DNA of 64,000 bases, from contig NZ_CP010431.2 of the NCBI RefSeq assembly GCF_000814845.2, forward strand, positions 4,278,001 to 4,342,000, in the 5' to 3' direction. Shown piece after piece: positions 8,333-16,844 of this stretch. This stretch comes from Pandoraea sputorum. Its GTDB lineage: Bacteria > Pseudomonadota > Gammaproteobacteria > Burkholderiales > Burkholderiaceae. The position numbers were made by a program, and so were the translations under genes. The notes under the pieces were generated by a model, which was given only the letters and a program-made list of their open reading frames with translations, had not been told where the DNA came from and did no database searches. Each line of letters begins with the position of its first letter. Within the stretch, counting starts at the first letter, position 1.

Positions 8333-8908
8333 TCAGTCGCGCAGATTGCGCACGAACAGTTCGAGATGACGCTGCACGGCGGCGGCGTCGTCGCGCGTCA
8401 CGCCCGCACGCATGCGCGTGTCGATTTCCTTGGCGACGGCTTCGCATTGCGCGAGCACACGCCGTCCTTCGTCGGTCAGTTGCAGCAGTACGATCCGGCC
8501 GTGATTCGGATCCGGTTCGCGGGTGATCCACTGACGCGAGGCCATGATGCTCACCACCTCATTGGCGGACTGCGGTGTGATGAACGAGCGTTGCGCGAGT
8601 TGCGCGTTGGAGAGCTTGCCGCGCGCATCGAGCACGGAAAGCGCGGTGAATTGCGCGAGCGTGAGGCCCAGCGGGGCGAGCGCCTCCGACATGTGTCGGC
8701 GCAGCAAACGGTCGAGACTGGCGATGACGTAGGTCAGGCGCAGCTTCGAGCGGCGCGGGCGGGCGTCGGCACCTGCCGCATCGGCGGAGGCCACGGGTTG
8801 CGCGTCGCCGTCGGCCGCGAGCGCGACGTTCTCCGGCGTGTCGTGCGAACGTGAGTCGCTGGCGGCAACCGCAGCGGCAGTCTTCTTCTTCGAGGGTACG
8901 ACGCTCAT
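8333..8908 (-). CDS. hcaR: MarR-family transcriptional regulator (HcaR/FerR-like)
   Basis: 191 residues: a low-complexity Ala/Asp-rich N-terminal arm of about 50 residues, then a winged-helix MarR domain. The recognition region LSNAQLAQRSFITPQSANEVV and the wing REPDPNHGRIVLLQLTDEGRR are clear. Acinetobacter HcaR and sphingomonad FerR are MarR repressors relieved by hydroxycinnamoyl-CoA; this protein sits in the matching position. No copy of the shared operator is visible in the 178 bp upstream of its start, so autoregulation by that motif is not supported. The N-terminal arm is longer than in most MarR proteins. Confidence 0.85.
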   Translation of the reverse strand: MSVVPSKKKTAAAVAASDSRSHDTPENVALAADGDAQPVASADAAGADARPRRSKLRLTYVIASLDRLLRRHMSEALAPLGLTLAQFTALSVLDARGKLSNAQLAQRSFITPQSANEVVSIMASRQWITREPDPNHGRIVLLQLTDEGRRVLAQCEAVAKEIDTRMRAGVTRDDAAAVQRHLELFVRNLRD

Positions 8909-9086
8909 GATGACTCAGCGAGAATGCGCAGATTTTCGCGTAATGCGGGAAAGTCAGCAGTGTAACGCCGCCACCGGGGCGGTGGCGACGGTCTGCCCGC
9001 GATTCATCCCGACGATGAGCGGCGTTCGCCGCCTGACCGGCTCGCCGGAAGCCCCCTCAGACCTCCGACGCAGCCAGCAAGCGGTA

Positions 9087-9452
9087 TCAGCTGGCGAGCT
9101 TGCGAAACGTTTCCAGCACGGCGTCGCCCTTGAACGGCTTGACGATCCAGCCCTTCACGCCAGCGGCCTTGCCGCGTTCCTTCATGGCCGGGCTGCTTTC
9201 GGTGGTGAGCATCACGACATTGACGGATGCGTTCGCGAGTTCGCCGCGAATCTTCTCGACCATCGTCAGGCCATCCATATTCGGCATGTTCACGTCGCTG
9301 ATGACGAGACGTACGCCGGGGCTGGCCTTGATCTTGGCGAGGCCGTCCTTTCCGTCGACCGCAGTGTCCACGTCCAGGCCGTTCTTGCGCAGAAAGCCGG
9401 CGACTTCGTCGCGCACAGTGCTCGAATCGTCGACCACGAGAATCTTCGACAT
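9087..9452 (-). CDS. single-domain response regulator, CheY-like
   Basis: A 121-residue stand-alone receiver domain. The acidic pocket Asp8/Asp9, phospho-acceptor Asp53 (VISDVNMPNMDG), switch Thr83 and Lys105 (IVKPFKG) are all in place, so it should accept a phosphoryl group. It has no output domain. The ATG follows AAGGACA. It is the last gene of a five-gene minus-strand set that includes a CheA-like kinase and two CheX-like proteins. It may contact a flagellar motor or, more likely given the lack of flagellar genes nearby, another effector; the target is unknown. Confidence 0.9.
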   Translation of the reverse strand: MSKILVVDDSSTVRDEVAGFLRKNGLDVDTAVDGKDGLAKIKASPGVRLVISDVNMPNMDGLTMVEKIRGELANASVNVVMLTTESSPAMKERGKAAGVKGWIVKPFKGDAVLETFRKLAS

Positions 9453-9500
9453 GGTGTTGTCCTTTGTGTGTAAGAAAGAGTGAATTGGCGAGCCGGGATC

Positions 9501-10142
9501 TCAGAACATTTCCAGCGCCCCGGTCTCGACGGGCTCAGCCGCGCTCTGTGACGCTTCGCGAAACGCTTCGGGCGACCAGTTCAGGCTGAATACAAAGTGC
9601 TGATGCAGCGTGACGATCTGACCATTGACCGGATCGGTCAGACGGTAGACGAAACACAGCTGCGGGTTATCGGTGCCGAAGGTGATGTACTTTTGCTTGT
9701 GGTTGATGAGCAGCGGCACTTGCACCTGCGTGCGGTCCACGGCGAGCGGATCGCCCATGTAGCGGTTCTTGAATGCGCCCCAGACGAGGTTCGTCAGTTC
9801 GCCCAGCATACCGTTGAGTTCACGAAAACCGGCCTGCCCTTCGCAGCGGCCCGTGTGTTCGAGCAGTTGCATGAACGGCACCTGCTCGGCCTGCATCATC
9901 ATGTAGCCACGGCACCAGGCGCTCTCGAGCGGAATCAGGCTGAACACTTCGCCGAAGATGATGCGCTCGCGCACCACGCTGGGGGATTCGCAGGTCACTT
10001 CGATGTCGCCGAACAGGCCACGGAACACGCCGTCGGTGATGTCGATCATGCCGCGGACCAGCGCGTCCGGATACTCATGCTCGACGCTGTCTTCGAGGAT
10101 CAAGAACTGGCTGACCGACTCGCGGGGGATGCTTCGGTTCAT
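9501..10142 (-). CDS. CheX/CheC-family phosphatase-like protein (first copy)
   Basis: 213 residues, no signal peptide or TM. The segment ELNGMLGELTNLVWGAFKNR has the E-x-x-N motif (Glu115, Asn118) that CheC/CheX/FliY phosphatases use to position water for dephosphorylating CheY-P. The surrounding pattern (helix with ExxN, then a beta strand with a Pro) fits that family, although overall similarity is only recognisable, not close. The C-terminus ends in an acidic-hydrophobic tail, VETGALEMF. It is 48 bp upstream of the CheY gene, which makes CheY-P the likely substrate. The function is inference from motif and neighbours. Confidence 0.65.
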   Translation of the reverse strand: MNRSIPRESVSQFLILEDSVEHEYPDALVRGMIDITDGVFRGLFGDIEVTCESPSVVRERIIFGEVFSLIPLESAWCRGYMMMQAEQVPFMQLLEHTGRCEGQAGFRELNGMLGELTNLVWGAFKNRYMGDPLAVDRTQVQVPLLINHKQKYITFGTDNPQLCFVYRLTDPVNGQIVTLHQHFVFSLNWSPEAFREASQSAAEPVETGALEMF

Positions 10143-10219
10143 TGTGGTGGTTTCCTAAAGCGTAATTCGTGAGAGGCGATGGGGTGCGACCTGAAGCGAT
10201 TTCCGGTGCACGAGCCGCG

Positions 10220-10789
10220 TCAAAACAATTCGAGTTCGCCGCCGCTGTCCTGCGTCACGCCGACATCGGCGTTGAAGTCCAGCGGTGCATGCGCACACAC
10301 GCACAACGTGGCCACGAGACTGACCGAACCGTCGAGCGTGATGTCCCACGACGCCAGATGGTTCGGCTTGAGCTGCATGAGGTGAGGCACGCAGCGCGCG
10401 CTGAGCACGTAGGGCGTGGACATGCCCAGATCGGGGAAGTACCCCAGCAACTCCTGGTTAATCGCTCCGCAGCACAGATTGCTGATTTCGAGGAAGGCTT
10501 CGCGAAACGACTTCTCCTGATCGTCGCCCACGAAGTACGCGCGGGTGGCGTCGTCTTCATCGAAATGCAGTACGAGCAGCATGCGAAAGTCGATGCCCGA
10601 GATCGTGAGCACGACCACGTTGGCGTGGCGTACCTTCAGCTCGATGCTCATGGTCGTATCCGATGCGTCGACCTGCTGCACGGCGAGCGGTGCAATCTCG
10701 CACAGTGCGTCGGCCGAGCGGGCGAGCCGCGTGCGCGCCGCCTTGTGAAGGATGCGTTCGAAACTGTCGCGTGCGTGAGCGCTGATCAC
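10220..10789 (-). CDS. CheX/CheC-family phosphatase-like protein (second copy)
   Basis: 189 residues from a GTG at 10789. The E-x-x-N motif appears as FLEISNLCCGAINQEL (Glu101, Asn104), followed about 20 residues later by STPYVL, in keeping with the CheC/CheX layout. It is clearly diverged from its neighbour at 9501 (different N-terminal half) yet ends in a comparable tail, GGELELF. The gap to the next gene is 77 bp and to the mini-MCP 23 bp. Two such proteins side by side for one CheY is unusual; one could be a regulatory partner (as CheD is for CheC) or act on a different receiver. Confidence 0.6.
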   Translation of the reverse strand: MISAHARDSFERILHKAARTRLARSADALCEIAPLAVQQVDASDTTMSIELKVRHANVVVLTISGIDFRMLLVLHFDEDDATRAYFVGDDQEKSFREAFLEISNLCCGAINQELLGYFPDLGMSTPYVLSARCVPHLMQLKPNHLASWDITLDGSVSLVATLCVCAHAPLDFNADVGVTQDSGGELELF

Positions 10790-10812
10790 AACGAAACCTG
10801 CCTGCTGAGTGC

Positions 10813-11541
10813 TTAGTGGAGACGGGAATGCAACTGCTGCGCCAGCGATTCGACGCTGGAGAGCGACGCCGCAATCATCTTGCCGCCGGCCTGAATGTCC
10901 TGGAACGTCGCCGTGGTCGTGACGTCGTTGCGATGCAGGCTATCGCGGTAGCTCTTCGAGAGTTCTTCCGAGCGCGTCGCCAGCGCGCGCACTTCGCTCG
11001 CGACGATGCCGAAGCCGCGACCGGCCGTGCCCGCGCGCGCCGCTTCGATGGACGCGTTAAGCGACACGATCAGCACATGACGCACGATCGACGCGAGTTC
11101 GTGGTTCTTCGCGTGCATGTCCTGGTTCTGCGTCATCAGTGAAATCATCTGCTCGTGCCAGCGCTCGAACGTGGCTGCCAGTCCGCGCAGGCGAGCCGCT
11201 TCGCCCGCGATGCGCTGCGCTTCGCTCTGCCACATCGCCTTGTCTTCCAGCACCGACGCTTCCGACTTCTGCGCACTCTGCAAGTCCTGCTCGGCTTGCG
11301 TCAGGCGCGCCTGCAACTCGGCGATAGCATCGTCGTGCGACTGTACAAGTGCGTCCCTGCCTGCGACGGCGACACGCTCGCGCTCAAGCGCCTGCTCCAG
11401 CGCTTCGTCGTGCGTTTTGGTCAGCGCGCGCCAATGCGCCGTGGCCTGCGCCATGCGCCAGCGATGCACGACGTACCCCGCGACGCCCGCACCGACGAGG
11501 CCCGCCGCCGCACCCGCGAATAGCCATTGAACTGCTTCCAT
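10813..11541 (-). CDS. membrane-anchored mini methyl-accepting chemotaxis protein without sensor domain
   Basis: 242 residues: one N-terminal TM helix (about 6-26), a long coiled coil and the conserved MCP hairpin tip (IVSLNASIEAARAGTAGRGF, then GIVASEVRALATRSEEL). There is no periplasmic ligand domain and no HAMP, and the part after the tip is short (about 50 residues), so only a trimmed signalling hairpin remains. The tip is what normally binds CheA and CheW. It is encoded 109 bp after the CheA-like kinase and 23 bp before a CheX-like gene. It probably serves as a scaffold or cytoplasmic sensor for this pathway. Confidence 0.8.
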   Translation of the reverse strand: MEAVQWLFAGAAAGLVGAGVAGYVVHRWRMAQATAHWRALTKTHDEALEQALERERVAVAGRDALVQSHDDAIAELQARLTQAEQDLQSAQKSEASVLEDKAMWQSEAQRIAGEAARLRGLAATFERWHEQMISLMTQNQDMHAKNHELASIVRHVLIVSLNASIEAARAGTAGRGFGIVASEVRALATRSEELSKSYRDSLHRNDVTTTATFQDIQAGGKMIAASLSSVESLAQQLHSRLH

Positions 11542-11650
11542 ACTCGATCCATCTCCGAAAACGGCACGGCGGCCGCAGACACGCCAGGTCTGCGCCGCCT
11601 TGCCGATCGTCCTGACGCCGGGAGCCCGACGCTGCTGTCCTCGCCTCAGA

Positions 11651-14107
11651 TCAGACCTTGCCGGCTTGCGACAGGTCGTCGCGCGACGTGTCCCGTGCCG
11701 CCGTCAGGCTGTTCGATCCGGCTTGCGCGGCACCGCCTTCCAGCGCGGGCAGGTCGACGGCATCGGCCGCCACGCTATTCAGGTCGAAGCCGTCGACTAC
11801 GAGGTTGTCGGGCAGGCATACCACCGTCTGGAACTGACGGAATTCCGCGCCCTTGCGCTCATCCGTGAAGCGCAGTTCGATGCGGCCGTGTTCGCGGCGC
11901 ACGAAATCCTGCACCGCGTCCATGCCAACGCCACGTCCCGACACCTCGGTGACGCTCGACGCCGTCGAGAAGCCCGGGCGGAAGATGAACTGCGCGATCT
12001 GTTCGTCGGTCACATACGTCTCGGCCGTGATCCAGCCGCGCTCCACAGCGATGCTGCGGATGCGATGCAAAGCAAGGCCACGACCGTCGTCGGTGAGCGT
12101 GACTTGCAGCATGTTGTGATCGAGACCCACTTCGATATCGATGGTGCCTGCCGCTGGCTTACCTTTCGCACGACGCTCGTCCGCCCCTTCCAGACCGTGG
12201 TCCATCGAGTTGCGCAGCAGGTGCATGAAGACGTCGCGCAGAATGCGCACGGCCGGGGCGCGCAGACGGTAGCCGTTGTCGTCGATGCGCACGGCCGGGG
12301 CCGGTTTGCCGAGTTCGCCCGCGAGCGACGGCAGCGAATCGAGCACGCCGCCCAACGCTTCGCCCACGCCTTCGGTACCCAGCAGTCGCAGCGTCTGGTG
12401 AACGGCGTCGCGCATGGCGACCAGTTGATGCAAATCGTTCGGGTCGGCGGCTTCGAGCATGCGCAGGCTGGCGCGGATGTGCGCGCGGTCCACCACCATC
12501 GACTGTTCGTCAGCGGTGCGGCCCGGGCCCTTGCGACCGAGGCTCATCTCGTTGATGTGTGCGTACGTGTCGACGGCGTCGCGCACGCGTTCGAGTTCGC
12601 GCATCAGGCCGTCCTGATCCCACAGACGCGCTTCGTCCGGTGCACGCAGCTCGTGATAGCGCTGCTCGGTCTCGTGCACGACGTTCGTCAGGTATTGCAG
12701 GTTGTACGTGCGCGCATTGCCCTTGATCGTATGCATGTTGCGGAACAGTTCGGCAATGGCTGCGCTGTCGGCTTGGGAGTGCTTGCGGATGATGCGTTCG
12801 TTCTCGCGAATGAAGCCCGTCGAGCTTTCGATGAAGTGATGGAACTTCTCCTGGCTCACGGCCAGAATCTCGCCGATCATCTCCAGACGCTGCTTCTGCT
12901 CGTTCGCTTCGGCCGCGAGTTCGCGCAGTTCGGTCACGTCGCGCACGCACAGCATCAGTCGCAGGATCGTGTCGGTCTCGTCGGTGATGGCCGACCACGT
13001 CAGATCGAGCTGCTTGACGCGGCCGTCCGGCATGCGCTTGCCGATCTCGCCGACCAGCAGGTGTTCGTTGAACGCGAAGTTGATGGCGTCCTGACCGATG
13101 CAGGCGTCGATGGCCGCTTCGACTTGCGAGACGGTGTCGGACCCCAGATCGCTGTCGGCGAACACCAGATCCATGACGCCGCGACCGGCAATGTCCTGCG
13201 TCTCGAAGATCGCTTCAAGGTAGGCCGAGTACTCGCCGTGCACTTTCGAGCCGTCGACGACCGTCAGAATGCCCTGCTGCATGTTCTGCAACATCGCCTG
13301 AATGTCGGCCGTCTTCTGCTTGAGCTGGGCGGAGCGCTCCTGAATCTTCTCGATCATCCCGTTGAAAGCGACGATGGAGTGCCCGATTTCATCCATGCGC
13401 CCCACCGGCACGCGACGGGTGAAGTCCTGGCTGTTCGCGATCTCGCTCATCATGGCCTGCATGCGCGAGAGCGGACGCGTAATTTGGCGGTACAGCAGCG
13501 CACCGATGGCCGTGAGCAGCACAATGGCCAGCCCCGTCACGATGCCGATGGCAGTCGTGGTCGTCGAGAGCGTGTCGTTGAGCGTGGCGATGGCCGAGTC
13601 TTTCTGGCGGTTCTTCTCGACGCGCAGCGTGTTGACCACGCCTTCGAGCTCGTCGCGGTACTGCGCGACCATCGCGAAGAGGAACGCCTGTGCCATCTCG
13701 GTCTTGCCCGCCTGCTTGAGCTTGGCGGTGTCGTTGATAGCGTTGAAGTAGTTGTCGACACTCTCGCGCGCCTGCGTTACCAGCCCCTTCTGAGCGTCGC
13801 TTGCGGCGCTTTCGGCCTGACGGGCGAGCGACTGGTCGATGTCGCCGCGCAGCTTCTTGAGATTGTCGAGCGCCTGTTCGACGACGGTTTCGTCGGGCGC
13901 GTAGACCAGCGTCATCGTGGCGATCTGCACCGCCTTGACTTGCGAGACGAGATCGGCGGAAGCGAGCGCGCTGGGCACCACACCTTCCGTTACCTGCCGT
14001 ACTTTCTGAGCACTGGCGCGTGTCTGATAGACCGCGTAGCCACCAATGATCGAGAGCGCGACAAACGTCAGGATCACCAATAGCGTTATTCGATGACGGA
14101 TGGTCAT
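11651..14107 (-). CDS. CheA-like hybrid histidine kinase with MCP-style sensor, HAMP and Hpt domain
   Basis: 818 residues from the ATG at 14107 (GGGGA upstream). Order: TM1 (about 7-28), a periplasmic four-helix-bundle sensor of about 155 residues, TM2 (about 186-206), HAMP (about 207-262), a PAS-like region (about 275-395), coiled coil, an Hpt-type phosphotransfer helix with FRNMHTIKGNAR (His459), and a CheA-type ATPase domain with N box LLRNSMDHGLE, G1 DDGRGL and G2 SGRGVGMDAV. After the ATPase domain there are only about 60 residues of unstructured tail, so the CheW-like P5 domain of true CheA is absent. The kinase thus senses through its own periplasmic domain and probably phosphorylates the CheY at 9087. 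Confidence 0.85.
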   Translation of the reverse strand: MTIRHRITLLVILTFVALSIIGGYAVYQTRASAQKVRQVTEGVVPSALASADLVSQVKAVQIATMTLVYAPDETVVEQALDNLKKLRGDIDQSLARQAESAASDAQKGLVTQARESVDNYFNAINDTAKLKQAGKTEMAQAFLFAMVAQYRDELEGVVNTLRVEKNRQKDSAIATLNDTLSTTTTAIGIVTGLAIVLLTAIGALLYRQITRPLSRMQAMMSEIANSQDFTRRVPVGRMDEIGHSIVAFNGMIEKIQERSAQLKQKTADIQAMLQNMQQGILTVVDGSKVHGEYSAYLEAIFETQDIAGRGVMDLVFADSDLGSDTVSQVEAAIDACIGQDAINFAFNEHLLVGEIGKRMPDGRVKQLDLTWSAITDETDTILRLMLCVRDVTELRELAAEANEQKQRLEMIGEILAVSQEKFHHFIESSTGFIRENERIIRKHSQADSAAIAELFRNMHTIKGNARTYNLQYLTNVVHETEQRYHELRAPDEARLWDQDGLMRELERVRDAVDTYAHINEMSLGRKGPGRTADEQSMVVDRAHIRASLRMLEAADPNDLHQLVAMRDAVHQTLRLLGTEGVGEALGGVLDSLPSLAGELGKPAPAVRIDDNGYRLRAPAVRILRDVFMHLLRNSMDHGLEGADERRAKGKPAAGTIDIEVGLDHNMLQVTLTDDGRGLALHRIRSIAVERGWITAETYVTDEQIAQFIFRPGFSTASSVTEVSGRGVGMDAVQDFVRREHGRIELRFTDERKGAEFRQFQTVVCLPDNLVVDGFDLNSVAADAVDLPALEGGAAQAGSNSLTAARDTSRDDLSQAGKV

Positions 14108-14395
14108 TGCGTCATTTCCCCGGGTCGCACCGGCGCCCGGTGCCACGCGTGATTTGACGCAGTAGATCGGCCGCCGAATTAGTTTGTGAGTTCCTCGTGC
14201 GCCGTGATTATTGCGGGTGAACTGTGACGATTCGATGAATCAACAGAAGCTTCACGTTACCTCGATGCCGTAGTGCCGTGTAGGAATCCAAGATGAGTGA
14301 GCGCGTACTGACGATATCGCCATCCCTCGACCATCAAGATTTCGGTCCTCACAACGTCCCCCATCCTTCGCGTTGGCACAGCCACCCAGTCAGTA

Positions 14396-15337
14396 CTAAC
14401 TTCTGCGCTCGTCCGCGATGGCATCGATGCGTTGCAGCGACTCGACGACCAGCTCGGTGAACTGGCGCCACAGTTCAGGCTTCGCGCGCCCGCGCTTCAC
14501 GATACGATGAAAGCCCAGTGTGACTTCCGGGTCAGTGAGCACCTCCCAACGTACCGCGCGATGACGACACGCAGGTAGCGCGAACGTCGGCATGATCGCG
14601 GTGCCGATACCGGCTTCGGCCATGCCGATCAGTGTCTCGAAGCGACGAAACGCCGTACGTGGCTCGTCGGCGCGGTCGATGCGCGCGAGATGTGTCTCGA
14701 CGAGTTGCTGAATCGGATTGTCCGACGGCAGACCGATGAGTGTTTCGTCCCGCAGGGCGTGCCATGTCGTATCGCCCGCCTCCGCTTTGGCGCTTCCCGT
14801 TTTGCGCGCAGGCCGCTTCGTCGCCGTCACGCGCATCAGACGAAACGATTGCAGCAGCGTTCGCTCGATGCCGTGCGACGCCTTGGTGAAAAAGCCGAAT
14901 CCCATGTCCGCTTCCCCCTGCTCGACGAGCGCATGCACCTGTGCGAGTTCGGTTTCATGCAGCCGCAGGTCCACGTCGGGATTCGCCCGTTGAAACGTGC
15001 CGAACCACTCGGGCATCAGATGCGACGACACGAGTGGCGTGGCCGCAATGCGCAGCGTCTTGCGCGACACCTGCCCGAACGTTGCAATCTGTCCCGCGAC
15101 GGCATCGAGCTGGCTGACGGCCGCGCTCGCGACCGGGAGCAACGCATGACCCGCGTCGGTCAGCGTCACGCTGCGCGTCGTGCGGTCGAACAGACGGCTG
15201 CCAAGTTGCGTCTCGATCTCGCGCATCATCACCGACAAACCCGCCTGCGTGATGTGCAGCCGCTCGGCCGCACGCGTGAAGTTGCCCAGCGTGGCCACGA
15301 GTACGAACGCTTTCAGTTGACGCAGGGAGATGTTCAT
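14396..15337 (-). CDS. LysR-family transcriptional regulator
   Basis: 313 residues from the ATG at 15337. N-terminal HTH: LRQLKAFVLVATLGNFTRAA then ITQAGLSVMMREIETQLG; C-terminal type 2 periplasmic-binding fold from about residue 90. A basic insert (TKRPARKTGSAKAEAGD) occurs in the effector domain. It is divergent from a flavin monooxygenase and an AAHS-type transporter, so it probably activates them in response to an aromatic acid. The 123 bp between them includes an ATTCATAT direct repeat. The 288 bp upstream of the kinase and downstream of this gene (14108-14395) holds no convincing gene. Confidence 0.88.
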   Translation of the reverse strand: MNISLRQLKAFVLVATLGNFTRAAERLHITQAGLSVMMREIETQLGSRLFDRTTRSVTLTDAGHALLPVASAAVSQLDAVAGQIATFGQVSRKTLRIAATPLVSSHLMPEWFGTFQRANPDVDLRLHETELAQVHALVEQGEADMGFGFFTKASHGIERTLLQSFRLMRVTATKRPARKTGSAKAEAGDTTWHALRDETLIGLPSDNPIQQLVETHLARIDRADEPRTAFRRFETLIGMAEAGIGTAIMPTFALPACRHRAVRWEVLTDPEVTLGFHRIVKRGRAKPELWRQFTELVVESLQRIDAIADERRS

Positions 15338-15353
15338 CGGCAACTCATAACTG

Positions 15354-15374
15354 ATTCATATTAATTCATATGAT
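15354..15374. promoter_or_regulatory. LysR-type binding region with direct repeat
   Basis: ATTCATAT occurs at 15354-15361 and again at 15364-15371, a 10 bp period, ending in the palindrome TCATATGA. It lies 17 bp upstream of the lysR start and about 90 bp before the monooxygenase start, the usual place for a LysR recognition site. Confidence 0.4.
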
Positions 15375-15460
15375 AGTCAAAATTCCCTGATGACTAACGA
15401 CGCGCTTTAATGGTCGTCATTCCAGAACCATCTGCGCAGTCGCGCTCAGGAGACTTTCCC

Positions 15461-16738
15461 ATGCCCCCATCGATCGACGTGGCCATCGTCGGCGCAGGTA
15501 TCGGCGGTTTGACGCTCGCGCTCAATCTGCATGAAGCCGGTATCGCTTGCCGCGTGTTTGAGGCCGTCCCCGAAATTCGTCCGCTGGGTGTCGGCGTGAA
15601 CATCCTGCCGCACGCTGCACGCGTGCTCGACGGGCTGGGCCTGACGCCTGCGCTGCGCGACGTCGCCGTGACGACGCGCGAGTCGGCATTCTTCAACCGC
15701 TTCGGCCAGTTCGTCTACAGCGAACCCGCCGGAGAACATGCCGGATACGCGTGGCCGCAGTTCTCGATTCACCGGGGCGATCTTCAGGGCGTGTTGCTTG
15801 CCGCCGTGCGTGAGCGCCTTGGCGAAGACGCGGTCGTCGTAGGGCATCGCTGCACCGGCTTTCTCCAGGACGACGACGAGATCACGATCTCGTTCGAGTC
15901 GCCGCAGGGCGACACGCTGCCGCCGGTGACGGCACGCCTGCTGGTCGCCGCGGACGGCATCCATTCGGTCGTGCGCAAGCAGTTCTATCCGACCGAGGGC
16001 GCGCCGCGATACTCCGGCGTGAACATGTGGCGCGGCAGCGTCGTGATGCCGCCGTTCCTGAGCGGCGCGTCGATGGTGCGCGCGGGCTGGCTGTCGGTGG
16101 GCAAGATGGTGATCTACCCGATTCGTAACAACGTCGACGGCCATGGCAACCAGTTGGTGAACTGGGTCGCGGAGATCGAAGCGCCACGTCCGGCGCGTCG
16201 TGACTGGAACGGCGTGGGGCGTCTGGAAGACTTTTTCCCCGCATTCGCCGACTGGCACTTCGACTGGCTCGACGTGGCAGGCATGATCGAGGCGACCGAG
16301 ACGATTCTCGAATATCCGATGGTCGATCAGGACCCGTTGCCGCGCTGGAGCTTCGGGCGTGTCACGTTGCTGGGCGACGCCGCGCATCCGATGGTGCCGC
16401 GCGGCTCGAACGGCGCAGGGCAAGCGATTCTCGACGCACCGTGCCTGGCCGCGCAATTGCGCGAGCATGGCCTCACACCTACGGCGCTGGACGCCTACGA
16501 GCGCCTTCGGGGCAAGGCGACCGCCGAGGTCGTGCTGATGAACCGCAAAGCGCCGCCGGACGCGATCCTGCAAACGGTGCACGAACTGAGCGGCGACAAG
16601 CCCTTCACCCATATCGACGATGTCATCAGCGCCGCAGATCTCGCGGAGATTTCGAATCGGTATAAGAACGTCGCAGGTCTGAACCGGGAAGCACTTAATG
16701 CAGCTCAGGCGGCTCAGACGGCTCGGACCGGTCGTTGA
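15461..16738 (+). CDS. FAD-dependent aromatic monooxygenase
   Basis: 425 residues, group A flavoprotein hydroxylase. The N-terminal GxGxxG fold is VAIVGAGIGGLTLALNLHEAG, the middle DG motif is VAADGIHSVVRKQF and the FAD-ribityl motif is LLGDAAHPMVPRGSNGAGQA. Overall it resembles PhzS-like/salicylate-hydroxylase-like enzymes, which hydroxylate or decarboxylatively hydroxylate aromatic acids with NAD(P)H and O2. The ATG at 15461 follows AGGAGA. The next gene, 106 bp downstream, is an aromatic-acid transporter, so the pair probably imports and oxidises one substrate; which one cannot be told from sequence. Confidence 0.85.
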   Translation: MPPSIDVAIVGAGIGGLTLALNLHEAGIACRVFEAVPEIRPLGVGVNILPHAARVLDGLGLTPALRDVAVTTRESAFFNRFGQFVYSEPAGEHAGYAWPQFSIHRGDLQGVLLAAVRERLGEDAVVVGHRCTGFLQDDDEITISFESPQGDTLPPVTARLLVAADGIHSVVRKQFYPTEGAPRYSGVNMWRGSVVMPPFLSGASMVRAGWLSVGKMVIYPIRNNVDGHGNQLVNWVAEIEAPRPARRDWNGVGRLEDFFPAFADWHFDWLDVAGMIEATETILEYPMVDQDPLPRWSFGRVTLLGDAAHPMVPRGSNGAGQAILDAPCLAAQLREHGLTPTALDAYERLRGKATAEVVLMNRKAPPDAILQTVHELSGDKPFTHIDDVISAADLAEISNRYKNVAGLNREALNAAQAAQTARTGR

Positions 16739-16844
16739 GTCACCCGGCAGCCGACTGCCAATGACGCGTGCGCGCCTCCGGGTGCGCACGCTTTTGCCTA
16801 TTCGACAGAGCCTCGCCAAAGAGGCCAATCATGGAGACAGTGCC

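Noticed and set aside
11568..11599. Hairpin between the hybrid kinase and the mini-MCP as a terminator
   Set aside because: The stem has a bulge and the nearest T-run is only four T several bases later; it could equally be an attenuating or processing structure, so it is not called.
11600..14083. Over 800-codon plus-strand open frame
   Set aside because: Antisense to the hybrid kinase; composition is His/Arg/Ala-rich shadow, no domain and no ribosome site.
14293..14460. 55-codon plus-strand ORF with AGGA upstream (MSERVLTISPSLDHQDF...)
   Set aside because: Its last 60 bp lie inside lysR and no family is recognisable; may be real but one sequence cannot show it.
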